In this document: piece by piece, positions 8,532 through 17,701 of the stretch
Position numbering within the stretch: position 1 is the stretch's first letter
Layout: the number at the start of each line of letters is the position of its first letter
Assembly (NCBI GenBank): GCA_030601865.1
Contig: JAUWAW010000001.1
Location: forward strand, 1-46,432
From: Candidatus Nealsoniibacteriota bacterium
GTDB lineage: Bacteria > Patescibacteriota > Minisyncoccia > Minisyncoccales > JAUWAW01
DNA length: 46,432 nucleotides
Direction of reading: 5' to 3'
Position numbers and translations under genes: made by a program
Notes under the pieces: model-generated
The model's input: only the letters and a program-made list of their open reading frames with translations
The model's database searches: none
What the model was told of the DNA's origin: nothing

Positions 8532-9833
8532 ATGCGATTAAGTGAATTAAAAGACAAAAAAATATTAATTTTGGGGTTTGGCAGGGAAGGGAAAGACAGT
8601 TATTTGGCTTTGAAGAAAATGTTTCCGGGGAAGAAAATAGGTATTGCGGATGAAAAGAAAAATGGCAAAGATTATCTTAAAGCGGTTAGAAATTATGATG
8701 TTATCATTAAAACACCGGGTATTCCTGGAAGAATAGTTAAGCCCTTTTTGAAAAAAGGCATTAAAATGACTTCCCAGACCGAGATTTTCTTTGATAATTT
8801 CAAAGGCACTATTATTGGAGTAACCGGTACAAAAGGTAAGGGGACTACTTGTTCTTTAATTTATCAAATCTTAAAAAAAGCAGGACTAAAAGCACATTTG
8901 GTAGGTAATATTGGCAAACCAGTTTTTCAATATTTGTTGAAGGGTAAGGGAGAGGATATTTTCGTTTATGAGTTATCCAGTCATCAGCTGCAAAATCTCA
9001 AAAAATCGCCGCATATTGCTGTTTTTCTAAACTTGTTTCCAGACCATCTGGATTATTACAAAAATTTCAATGCCTATCAAAAAGCTAAAGAGAATATCGC
9101 TCTTTACCAGACACAAAACGACTTCTTCATTTACAACAGAGATGATAAAATAGTAAAAGAGATTGCTAAAACAACCAAAGCCCAAAAACTCTCCTTCAAC
9201 TGCTGTTTAATCCGAAGGATTAAACAGCAGGATATTCCTTTGAGGGGAGAGTTTAATCTTCAGAATATAAAAGCAGCCATTGTTGTTGGAAAGATTCTTG
9301 GGGTTTCAGAAAGAGACATTGCAAGAGCCATAAAAAACTTCAAGCCCTTGCCTCATCGCTTAGAATTTGTTGGCAGACACAAAGGCATTGACTTCTATAA
9401 TGATTCTATGTCAACTATTCCTGAGGTGACTATGGCTGCGTTAGATGCTTTGGGAAGCAAGGTAAAAACGTTAATTTTAGGTGGCTCAGAGAAAGGAAGT
9501 GATTATGCAGAACTTGCCCAAAAGATTGCTCAAAGCAAAATAAGAACCCTTATTATATTCCCGGGAACAGGCGAAAAAGTTTGGCAAGAAATCCTGGCGC
9601 TTAAAAAAACTAATCTGCCTCAACCCTTTTTTGTTGATTCTATGTCGGAGGCAGTTATGATTGCCTATCAACAAACGAGTAGGCCCGCCCGCAACGCTTC
9701 GCGTAGCGATGCGGGCGGGGGAGAGGTTTGCTTGCTTTCACCGGGGGCAGCCAGTTTCAATCTTTTCCGCGACTATAAAGAAAGGGGAAATTTGTTTAAA
9801 AGACATATTAGGCAGTATGCCAAAAAAAGGTAA
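8532..9833 (+). CDS. murD: UDP-N-acetylmuramoylalanine--D-glutamate ligase
   Basis: GVTGTKGKGTTCSLI; LSSHQLQNL; NDSMSTIPEVTMAAL; LILGGSEKGSDY. Confidence 0.93.
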   Translation: MRLSELKDKKILILGFGREGKDSYLALKKMFPGKKIGIADEKKNGKDYLKAVRNYDVIIKTPGIPGRIVKPFLKKGIKMTSQTEIFFDNFKGTIIGVTGTKGKGTTCSLIYQILKKAGLKAHLVGNIGKPVFQYLLKGKGEDIFVYELSSHQLQNLKKSPHIAVFLNLFPDHLDYYKNFNAYQKAKENIALYQTQNDFFIYNRDDKIVKEIAKTTKAQKLSFNCCLIRRIKQQDIPLRGEFNLQNIKAAIVVGKILGVSERDIARAIKNFKPLPHRLEFVGRHKGIDFYNDSMSTIPEVTMAALDALGSKVKTLILGGSEKGSDYAELAQKIAQSKIRTLIIFPGTGEKVWQEILALKKTNLPQPFFVDSMSEAVMIAYQQTSRPARNASRSDAGGGEVCLLSPGAASFNLFRDYKERGNLFKRHIRQYAKKR

Positions 9834-10986
9834 AATTGATTATTTATTACTTGGCACAACAAGTATTTTAATAGTTTTGGGGATTTTAATTCTGGCTAGC
9901 GTTTCGGCCTCTTTCTCTCAGGAAAAATTCAGCAATCCTTTTTATTTCTTGATACATCAGATAGGTTTAGGCATAGTTCCAGGAATTCTTTTGGGTGTTT
10001 TAGCTTATAGAATTCCCTTCTCCTTTTTAAAAAAGTGGTCCCTAATTTTACTTTTAATAAATTTGCTTCTGCTGGCCATGGTTTTTATTCCCAAAATCGG
10101 GGCTGGTTTTGGCGGAGCAGCCAGATGGATTAATTTGGGGCCTCTTTCTTTCCAACCCACCGAATTCTTAAAACTAACTTTTATCCTTTATTTAGCTGCC
10201 TGGTTGACTTCTAGAACAAAGAAACAAAGAAACAAAGAAACAAAGAAACATTTTACCCGGTTAAATGCCGCTTTGCGGCAATTTCGCCAAAGGCGAAATT
10301 ATTTAACCGGGTTTAGCCAGACCTTATTTGCCTTCTTAGCAGTAATTGGTATAGTGAGTTCACTTTTAATTTTGCAGCCCGATATTAGCACCTTGGCCAT
10401 AATTGTTTTTGTCGCCGGTTTAACCTATTTTTTAGCCGGCACTCCTCTCTGGCACACTATTTTAGTCAGTTCTTTAGGGGCAGGAGCTTTCTATCTTTTG
10501 ATAAAAGTTGCTTCCTACCGCATGGAAAGATTATTGGTTTTTTTAAAACCAGAAACCGACCCCCAAGGCATTGGTTATCAAATACAACAAGCCCTAATGG
10601 GTATAGGGTCAGGAGGAATTTTTGGTCTTGGCTTGGGTATGAGCCGCCAATTTAGTTTTTTGCCCTATCCCATGTCTGATTCTGTTTTCGCCATACTGGC
10701 TGAAGAGACCGGCTTTATTGGCAGTTTAATTTTAATCTCGCTTTTTCTGATTTTGGCTTGGCAGGGATTCAAGATTGCCAGAAACTCTGGTGAAAAATTT
10801 TCTCAGCTTACTGCCGTAGGGATTACTTCTTGGCTGGTAATTCAAGGGTTCGTTAATATCGGCTCCATGATAGGAATTTTGCCCCTCACCGGCATTCCTT
10901 TACCCTTTATTAGTTATGGAGGTTCGGCTTTAATTGCCGAATTAATCGGAGTCGGGATATTGTTGAATATTGCCAAAGAATCATGA
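9817..10986 (+). CDS. ftsW: Peptidoglycan glycosyltransferase FtsW/RodA (SEDS)
   Basis: Multi-TM; AARWINLGPLSFQPTEFLKL; LQPDIST; LPYPMSDSVFAILAEETGFIG; GIPLPFISYGGSA. Confidence 0.92.
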   Translation: MPKKGKIDYLLLGTTSILIVLGILILASVSASFSQEKFSNPFYFLIHQIGLGIVPGILLGVLAYRIPFSFLKKWSLILLLINLLLLAMVFIPKIGAGFGGAARWINLGPLSFQPTEFLKLTFILYLAAWLTSRTKKQRNKETKKHFTRLNAALRQFRQRRNYLTGFSQTLFAFLAVIGIVSSLLILQPDISTLAIIVFVAGLTYFLAGTPLWHTILVSSLGAGAFYLLIKVASYRMERLLVFLKPETDPQGIGYQIQQALMGIGSGGIFGLGLGMSRQFSFLPYPMSDSVFAILAEETGFIGSLILISLFLILAWQGFKIARNSGEKFSQLTAVGITSWLVIQGFVNIGSMIGILPLTGIPLPFISYGGSALIAELIGVGILLNIAKES

Positions 10987-11053
10987 ATCATGAATCAAGA
11001 ATTAAGAATAAAAATATTCATGATTCTTAATTCATAATTCGTAATTCAAATTT

Positions 11054-12175
11054 ATGAAAATACTATTCACTGGTGGTGGTACTGGTGGCCATATTTTTCC
11101 CATCATTGCTATTGTTAGAGAAATAAGGCGTATTTGCCCAAAGAAGGATCTTCGGTTTTTTTACCTTGGCCCCAAGGACGATTTTGCTTCAATTGTACTT
11201 TCCCAGGAAGGCATAAAAGTTAAGGGACTTTTGGCTGGGAAAATTAGGCGATATTTTACTTGGAAAGCGATTTTGCAAAACATTGTAGATATTTTATTTA
11301 AAATGCCCTTTGGATTTCTTCAGGCTTTTGGCTACATTTTTTTCTTGAATCCTGATATTCTGTTTAGTAAAGGGGGATATGGGGCATTTTCTTCTACAAT
11401 TTCTGGCTGGATTTTCCAGATTCCTATCTTTTTACACGAGTCAGATATTGTTCCCGGTTTAACTAATAGATTTCTGAGCAAACTTTCTTTAAAAGTTTTT
11501 ACCTCTTTTCCCAAAACGGAGTATTTTCCGAAGGAAAAAACTCTCCTCGTGGGTAACCCCATAAGAAGAGAAATCTTAGAAGGTACCAAAGAGAAAGCTA
11601 AACAAACATTTAAATTAAGCGGCGAAAAACCAATAATTCTAATTTTGGGTGGCTCTCAAGGAGCTCAGAGGATTAATGATATGCTATTGGCTATTCTTCC
11701 AGAAATTTTAAATGATTTTGAACTAATTCATCAAGCAGGGGAGAGGAATTTTCAACAAGTTAAAGCCGAAGCAGCTACTTTGCTCAAAGAAAGTATTAAA
11801 AGATATTATCATCCTTTTCCCTTTCTAAAAGAAGAAGAACTAAGACAGGCCTACGCAGCAGCTGATTTAATTGTGAGTAGGGCGGGCTCTGGCACTATTT
11901 TTGAGATCGTCGCTCTGGCCAAGCCCAGTATTTTAGTGCCCTTGCCCGAAGCTGCTCAAAACCATCAAGTCAGAAATGCCTATGCTCTAAGTACCTTAAG
12001 AATTACTTTGGTTATGGAAGAGCCGAATTTAACCCCTCGTTTCTTTTTAGAAAAACTAAGATATCTATTTTCTCATCTAAAGGAACTGGAAGAAATGCAA
12101 AAGGAAGCCAAAAAATTTGCTCGGCCGGAAGCAGCCAAAAAAATTGCTCAATACATTATAGATTATGTTAAATAA
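11054..12175 (+). CDS. murG: UDP-GlcNAc--lipid I GlcNAc transferase
   Basis: FTGGGTGGHIFPIIAI; HESDIVPGLTNR; LGGSQGAQRIN; SRAGSGTIFEI. Confidence 0.93.
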   Translation: MKILFTGGGTGGHIFPIIAIVREIRRICPKKDLRFFYLGPKDDFASIVLSQEGIKVKGLLAGKIRRYFTWKAILQNIVDILFKMPFGFLQAFGYIFFLNPDILFSKGGYGAFSSTISGWIFQIPIFLHESDIVPGLTNRFLSKLSLKVFTSFPKTEYFPKEKTLLVGNPIRREILEGTKEKAKQTFKLSGEKPIILILGGSQGAQRINDMLLAILPEILNDFELIHQAGERNFQQVKAEAATLLKESIKRYYHPFPFLKEEELRQAYAAADLIVSRAGSGTIFEIVALAKPSILVPLPEAAQNHQVRNAYALSTLRITLVMEEPNLTPRFFLEKLRYLFSHLKELEEMQKEAKKFARPEAAKKIAQYIIDYVK

Positions 12176-13628
12176 TTTCAAATTTATCAGGCCCGGGGAA
12201 GTACGAGTTAGAATTGCTCCTTCTCCCACCGGATTTCTCCATATTGGTACGGCCCGAACCGCTCTTTTTAATTATCTTTTTGCCAAAAAACAACAAGGAA
12301 TTTTTATTTTAAGAATTGAAGATACTGATATTGAAAGGTCGTTTCCAAAATTTGAAAGAGATATTATGGAAAATTTAAAATGGTTGGGGATTGAATGGGA
12401 CGAGGGTCCTTATAGGCAAAGCGAGAGAGGGGAGATTTATACTAAATATCTTAAAAAACTTTTAAGCGAGAACAAAGCCTATCATTGCTTTTGCTCAAAA
12501 GAAGAATTAGAAGCCCAACGGCAGTATCAAATGTCAATTGGCCAAGCACCTCGTTATACTGGAAAATGTAGAGAGCTTTCTCCAGAAAAAGTGCAAGAAT
12601 ATTTGACTCAAGGAAAATCATCTATTATTAGATTTAAAGTTCCTGCTAAGAAAGTGAAGTTTAATGATTTAATCAGGGGCGAGGTAGAATTTGATACTGG
12701 TCTAATAGGGGATATGGCCATTGTTAAAAAGACAGGGCAGGGTTTTAGTCCTTTGTATAATTTTTCCGTCGTCATAGATGATTTTGAGATGAAAATTAGC
12801 CATGTAATTCGGGGAGAGGACCATCTTTCCAATACCCCCAAGCAGATTCTAATTCAAGAAGCGCTGGGTTTCCCTCAGCCCAAATATGCCCATTTACCCC
12901 TAATTTTGGGGCCGGATAGAAGCAAATTAAGTAAAAGACATGCCGCCGTGTCCATTACTGAATACAGAAAAGCCGGCTACCTGCCCGAAGCCCTAAATAA
13001 TTTTATGGCTTTTTTGGGCTGGAATCCGGGCACAGAAAGAGAAATTTTTGGTCTCAATTCTTTAGTAAAAGAATTTTCTCTAAAACAGGTCCAGAAAGCA
13101 GGGGCCATATTTAATATTAAAAAATTAGATTGGCTTAATGGATTCTACATTCGCCAAAAATCCATTGAGAAATTGACAGAACTCTGCCTTCCTTGCTTGC
13201 CAAAAGGAGTTGACTTGAATGAGCTTAAAAAAATTGTAGCTCTTTATCAGGAAAGATTGAAAAAATTATCTGAAATTACTAACTTGACTAAGTTTTTCTT
13301 TAAAGAAAGGTTAGAATATCCTAAGACACTTTTGAGATGGAAGGAAATGTCAGATAAAGAAATCAAAAACTCTCTTGACAAATTGCGAAAGATATTGTCT
13401 AAAATAAAAGCTGAAGATTTCCATAAAGAAAATTTGGAAAAAATTCTTTTCCCTGAAGCCGAGAAGTTTGCCAAAGAGAGAGCGGGGGATAGGGGATATT
13501 TTTTATGGCCCTTGAGAGTGGCTTTAACCGGAGAAAAGACCTCAGCTGGTCCTTTTGAAATAGCTGAAATATTGGGCAAAGAAAGAACTTTGGAACGACT
13601 AAAACAAGCCAAAAATAAAATTAAATAA
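12165..13628 (+). CDS. gltX: Glutamyl-tRNA synthetase
   Basis: VRIAPSPTGFLHIGTARTALFN; RIEDTD; LILGPDRSKLSKRH (KLSKR). Confidence 0.95.
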   Translation: MLNNFKFIRPGEVRVRIAPSPTGFLHIGTARTALFNYLFAKKQQGIFILRIEDTDIERSFPKFERDIMENLKWLGIEWDEGPYRQSERGEIYTKYLKKLLSENKAYHCFCSKEELEAQRQYQMSIGQAPRYTGKCRELSPEKVQEYLTQGKSSIIRFKVPAKKVKFNDLIRGEVEFDTGLIGDMAIVKKTGQGFSPLYNFSVVIDDFEMKISHVIRGEDHLSNTPKQILIQEALGFPQPKYAHLPLILGPDRSKLSKRHAAVSITEYRKAGYLPEALNNFMAFLGWNPGTEREIFGLNSLVKEFSLKQVQKAGAIFNIKKLDWLNGFYIRQKSIEKLTELCLPCLPKGVDLNELKKIVALYQERLKKLSEITNLTKFFFKERLEYPKTLLRWKEMSDKEIKNSLDKLRKILSKIKAEDFHKENLEKILFPEAEKFAKERAGDRGYFLWPLRVALTGEKTSAGPFEIAEILGKERTLERLKQAKNKIK

Positions 13629-13740
13629 CCAATAACCAAGAAACAAGATACAAACAATAACCAATCTTCAAACACCAATCACCAAACTGTTTGGTTATTG
13701 AGATTTGTTTGGTTATTGTTTCTTGTATCTTGGTGATTGT
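13625..13740. repeat. Intergenic inverted-repeat element, CAATAACCAA family, copy 1
   Basis: aagaaacaagatacaaacaataaccaa paired with ttggttattgtttcttgtatctt; related copy at 22150-22289. Confidence 0.8.
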
Positions 13741-13743
13741 CTT

Positions 13744-14097
13744 ATGTCTTGGCAATTGAAAATATGTTCTATTTTAATTATTTTTGGGATTTTTTGGACT
13801 TTGCCTGGCTTTCTGATAGCTCAGGAGGCCCAAAATAGCGATTTAAGGCTCTTGGAAACAAAAATAGTAGTAGTAAGCCTTCCAGGCCTACAAAAGCTCC
13901 AAAAGGCCGTTTTAACCGTTTGGCAGATTATATCAGATAAAACGGTTACTTTTTTAGCTTATGCTGGGGAAATAGTAAAAAAAAGAAGAGACATTATTCA
14001 AGAAGACTTTAAGAAAGAAATAGACGAAATGAAACAAGATTTTGTTAAACTTTTTAACTTCCTGAGAAAGAAATTATCCGAGAAGGTGTCTCCGTAG
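13744..14097 (+). CDS. Small secreted or membrane protein of unknown function
   Basis: Signal/TM N-terminus (ICSILIIFGIFWTLPGFLIAQ) plus charged helical C-terminus. Confidence 0.45.
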   Translation: MSWQLKICSILIIFGIFWTLPGFLIAQEAQNSDLRLLETKIVVVSLPGLQKLQKAVLTVWQIISDKTVTFLAYAGEIVKKRRDIIQEDFKKEIDEMKQDFVKLFNFLRKKLSEKVSP

Positions 14098-14174
14098 AAT
14101 TGTATTACAAATCCTATGGCCGTAGAAATTGTTATACAACAGATACACTAATTAGGGGACTACTATTTTTCCAC

Positions 14175-14202
14175 TTGACAGGTCCTTTGGACCTGTTTTA
14201 TT
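14175..14202 (+). terminator. Rho-independent terminator-like hairpin
   Basis: acaggtcc-ttt-ggacctgt followed by a T-rich tract. Confidence 0.6.
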
Positions 14203-14271
14203 ATGAATATAAGATACTTCGTAGAATGATAGTTTATAGAAGTGTAATATAACTAATGATAGGGACGCAAA

Positions 14272-15267
14272 ATGGACAAAAAAGCTAAGCACTCCCCTAT
14301 CAAAAATATGAAAAAAAGTACCAAAACAATTTTGGAACATATCCCTAACTTTTTAGAATATTTAGATATAGAAAAAGGATTAAGTAACAAAACTCAAGAA
14401 ACCTACTCTCGCCTATTGGACAAGTTCTCTAATTGGCTAAACAAGAATAATCTTCAGGATTTAAAGCCTTACCAATTAACAAGCAAACATATCTGGAAAT
14501 ATCGAGTTTTCCTTTCCCGCCATATCAATAAGAATACCAATGAACCCCTAAAAAAATCTACACGAAACCATTATCTTATTGTTTTAAGGAACTTATTAAA
14601 TTTTTTTGCTGACCGGGATATCTTATCTTTACCAGCAGAAAAGATAAAGTTAACTAAATCGAAGCGGGACGAGAGAGTTGTAAAATTTCTTCCACTCAAT
14701 CAAATAAAAAAATTACTGGATGCCCCAAAAACCTCCGCTCTTACCGGACTCAGAGATCGAGCCATTTTAGAAACTCTGTTCTCCACAGCCCTCCGAGTGG
14801 CTGAGTTAGCGAGTTTAGATAGAGAACAGATCAAAATTACCCCCAAGACAAAGGATTTAGAAATTGTGATTATTGGTAAAGGCAATAGGCCTCGTCCGGT
14901 ATTCTTCTCAGAGCGAGCAGTAAAATGGCTAAGGAAATATTTAGATACTCGTCAAGATAAAGAAAATGCTTTATTTATTAACTACAAAGGACCAAAAAAC
15001 GCTCCAAGGCGTCTTTCTACGCGTTCAGTTGAAAACATTGTTAAAAAATACGTTCTCTTGGCTGGTGTCCCGATCTTTACTAGTCCGCACACGCTCAGAC
15101 ACAGCATGGCGACCGATTTATTGAGTCAAGGTGTTGATTTAAGAACTATTCAAGAATTTCTTGGACACAAAAGTATCACCAGCACCCAAATTTATGTTCA
15201 TGTTACTAGTAAAAAACTCCGTGAAATCCATCGCAAATTCCACAGCGGAAAAAGACTAAAAATGTAA
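14272..15267 (+). CDS. Tyrosine recombinase, XerC/XerD/XerA-like
   Basis: SAM-like N-domain; TALRVAEL; SPHTLRHSMATDLLSQGVDLRTIQEFLGHKSITSTQIYVHV catalytic R-HxxR-H-Y. Confidence 0.92.
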   Translation: MDKKAKHSPIKNMKKSTKTILEHIPNFLEYLDIEKGLSNKTQETYSRLLDKFSNWLNKNNLQDLKPYQLTSKHIWKYRVFLSRHINKNTNEPLKKSTRNHYLIVLRNLLNFFADRDILSLPAEKIKLTKSKRDERVVKFLPLNQIKKLLDAPKTSALTGLRDRAILETLFSTALRVAELASLDREQIKITPKTKDLEIVIIGKGNRPRPVFFSERAVKWLRKYLDTRQDKENALFINYKGPKNAPRRLSTRSVENIVKKYVLLAGVPIFTSPHTLRHSMATDLLSQGVDLRTIQEFLGHKSITSTQIYVHVTSKKLREIHRKFHSGKRLKM

Positions 15268-15274
15268 AATTATT

Positions 15275-15823
15275 ATGGCTTCTAAAAAATTAGTATTACC
15301 GCCAGATTATATTGCTGGATTCGTTGATGGTGAAGGATGTTTTGATTTGCAATTCCGAAAAGATGTTCGCCATAAACGAAAAAATAAACCTGTTTATTAT
15401 AGCTGGGCGGCTCAATTTGTTATCCTTGCAAGAAATGACGAAATAGAACTATTTAAGGCAGTGAAAAACACATTAAAATGTGGATGCATTTATTTTACTA
15501 AAGATAATAAGGTCAGATATTCGGTGCAAGATGTAAATGATCTATATTATGTCATTGCCCCATTTTTTAAAAAAAACCATCTATTTGGTAAAAAAAAGAG
15601 GGATTTTGAGCTGTGGGCAGAGGCAATTAAAATTCTTTATCAACACAAGAAGAAAAAAACGAATGTCAAAAAAGGGACTAAAGGTTTTTTGAAAACAGAT
15701 TGGAACAAAAAAGATTTCCAACGATTAGTAGGAATCCAAAAATTAATGCAAAAATATAAAGCAAAAAGACCACAAGGTTTTAAGTGGATTTCGTTGGCCG
15801 AGTCAATAGTTAAAACATTGTAA
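15275..15823 (+). CDS. LAGLIDADG-family homing endonuclease-like protein
   Basis: YIAGFVDGEGCFDLQF motif. Confidence 0.8.
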   Translation: MASKKLVLPPDYIAGFVDGEGCFDLQFRKDVRHKRKNKPVYYSWAAQFVILARNDEIELFKAVKNTLKCGCIYFTKDNKVRYSVQDVNDLYYVIAPFFKKNHLFGKKKRDFELWAEAIKILYQHKKKKTNVKKGTKGFLKTDWNKKDFQRLVGIQKLMQKYKAKRPQGFKWISLAESIVKTL

Positions 15824-15888
15824 ATTGTCTTCTTTCAAAACAATAAAAAAATATCCCCTCTCCCCTACTCTGGATTGAAATAGAAGAG

Positions 15889-15909
15889 CAGCCGCGCGGG
15901 CTGTTTTTT
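15889..15909 (+). terminator. Rho-independent terminator downstream of the LAGLIDADG gene
   Basis: cagcc-gcgcg-ggctg followed by tttttt. Confidence 0.75.
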
Positions 15910-15932
15910 CAATATCTCTTTTGTTGATATTT

Positions 15933-16055
15933 TTATTTTTCCTTGCGTTTCTTATTATTGTAGATACGAATAACGTAATTAATAAAAACTCTTATTATAA
16001 TTGCTAAGAAACCCAAACCGGCCATTGCGCTGGCAGCCCAGACCATTTGCCACAT
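15933..16055 (-). CDS. Predicted small transmembrane protein (40 aa), below the supplied ORF cutoff
   Basis: Hand translation: MWQMVWAASAMAGLGFLAIIIRVFINYVIRIYNNKKRKEK*. Confidence 0.45.
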   Translation of the reverse strand: MWQMVWAASAMAGLGFLAIIIRVFINYVIRIYNNKKRKEK

Positions 16056-16153
16056 CGTAGCTCGTGCAAGTGGGTGGAACTAAATAAAATCCTTTTCCAT
16101 TTAGGTTGGATATTATCTTTTTTATTAGAGTTTAACTTCATATTCTCTTTTCA

Positions 16154-16831
16154 TTACTTGCCAAATCTTCGGTGGCGGTTGGTGTAGTCCTCAAGGGCGG
16201 CGTCTAAGTTCTGTTCGTTGAAATCAGGCCAGTACTTTTGGGAAAAATAAAGTTCGGAATAAGCCGCCTGCCAGATTAGAAAATTGGAAAGCCGCTGCTC
16301 TCTGCCTGTTCTAATAATTAGGTCCAAATCAGAAGCCCAGAGATTTTCAGAAATCACCTTTTCGGTAATTTCTTGAGGAGGAATTTTCTTTTCAATGATT
16401 TTTTTTACTGCCTCAATAATCTCTGCTCTGCCCCCATAGCTTAAAGCAAAATTTAAAATCATTCCCCCGTTATTTTTAGTTAATTGCTCAGCTTTCCGAA
16501 TTGATTTTTGAAGGGACTTAGAGAATTTCTCTCTTTGACCAATGACTCTCACTTTAATACCTGTTTGGGACAACTCGTTTAAATTATCAACAATAGCGCC
16601 TTTGCTTAATTTCATTAAATAATTAACCTCCCTTTTTGACCTTTGCCAATTCTCAGTAGAAAAAACAAACAAACTTAAAATTTTTATGCTTTTGTCTCGG
16701 CACCATTTTATTGTTTCTTTAACTTTCTCCAGACCAACTCTATGGCCTTCAAAAACCGGCAATCCTTTTTCTTTAGCCCATCGGCGATTACCATCAAGGA
16801 TGATACCCAAATGATGAGGAATTTTTTTCAT
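16154..16831 (-). CDS. uppS: Isoprenyl transferase / undecaprenyl diphosphate synthase
   Basis: [59 protein letters not shown]. Confidence 0.93.
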   Translation of the reverse strand: MKKIPHHLGIILDGNRRWAKEKGLPVFEGHRVGLEKVKETIKWCRDKSIKILSLFVFSTENWQRSKREVNYLMKLSKGAIVDNLNELSQTGIKVRVIGQREKFSKSLQKSIRKAEQLTKNNGGMILNFALSYGGRAEIIEAVKKIIEKKIPPQEITEKVISENLWASDLDLIIRTGREQRLSNFLIWQAAYSELYFSQKYWPDFNEQNLDAALEDYTNRHRRFGK

Positions 16832-16976
16832 ATTCAAATTTGATTGGCTCTTTTTCCTGCTCTTTGGCAGTAATATAGCCAAGAGCAAAAGAAAGCAAAG
16901 AAATTAAAATAACGCCAATGACTAATATTATATCACCTTGATACTTTTTGACAAAGTGAATAATTTTTGTTAGCAT
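16794..16976 (-). CDS. Small single-TM protein overlapping the uppS start
   Basis: [50 protein letters not shown]. Confidence 0.5.
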   Translation of the reverse strand: MLTKIIHFVKKYQGDIILVIGVILISLLSFALGYITAKEQEKEPIKFEYEKNSSSFGYHP

Positions 16977-16983
16977 AAATGTG

Positions 16984-17259
16984 ATGGCCAAGACAAAAGC
17001 TAAAGGTGCAACAAAATTAGGCAGAGATTCACGACCCAAATATTTGGGGGTAAAACTTTTTGAGGGCCAAAAAGTGAGACCAGGGATGATTATTATCCGT
17101 CAACGAGGTACAAGGTTTCTCCCTGGTAAAAATGTCAAACGAGGCCGCGATGACACCTTATACGTCTTAAAAAAAGGCATAGTTAAGTTTAGCACAAAAA
17201 GAAAAAGGGGGTTTGACCGTTCTCAGCGAGTAGCAAAAATTGTTAATGTGACGCCTTAG
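16984..17259 (+). CDS. rpmA: 50S ribosomal protein L27
   Basis: [48 protein letters not shown]. Confidence 0.93.
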   Translation: MAKTKAKGATKLGRDSRPKYLGVKLFEGQKVRPGMIIIRQRGTRFLPGKNVKRGRDDTLYVLKKGIVKFSTKRKRGFDRSQRVAKIVNVTP

Positions 17260-17692
17260 TTACTATTAGCATTATTTCTGCCTCTAAATTATGTTCAAAA
17301 TTAATTTTTATGGGAAATTCCCCTATTTCTTTAACAGGAGCGGGTAGATTAATTTGATTCTTTTTAATCTCAAAACCGAGTTCTTTCAATCTTTCAGAAA
17401 TCCTTTGGGGAGTAATTGACTCAAAGAGCTCGCTTTTCTCCCCCATCTTCACCGGAATAATCACTTCTACCCCCTCAATCTTATTGACCAGGAGTTGGAC
17501 ATTTTTTAATTCCTCTTCGGCTTTTTTTATTTCAATTTCTTTTTGCGCCTCCAGCCATTTTAAGGCCTTTTTTGTCGCTGCCCTTGCCAACCCTTTGGCA
17601 ATCAAAAAATTCCTGGCATAACCATCCTTAACCTCTTTGAGGTCATATTTTTTTCCTAAATTTTTAATATCTTGAAGAAGAATTACCCGCAT
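17243..17692 (-). CDS. rplI: 50S ribosomal protein L9
   Basis: [36 protein letters not shown]. Confidence 0.93.
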   Translation of the reverse strand: MRVILLQDIKNLGKKYDLKEVKDGYARNFLIAKGLARAATKKALKWLEAQKEIEIKKAEEELKNVQLLVNKIEGVEVIIPVKMGEKSELFESITPQRISERLKELGFEIKKNQINLPAPVKEIGEFPIKINFEHNLEAEIMLIVTKASH

Positions 17693-17701
17693 GTTTTTAT
17701 C

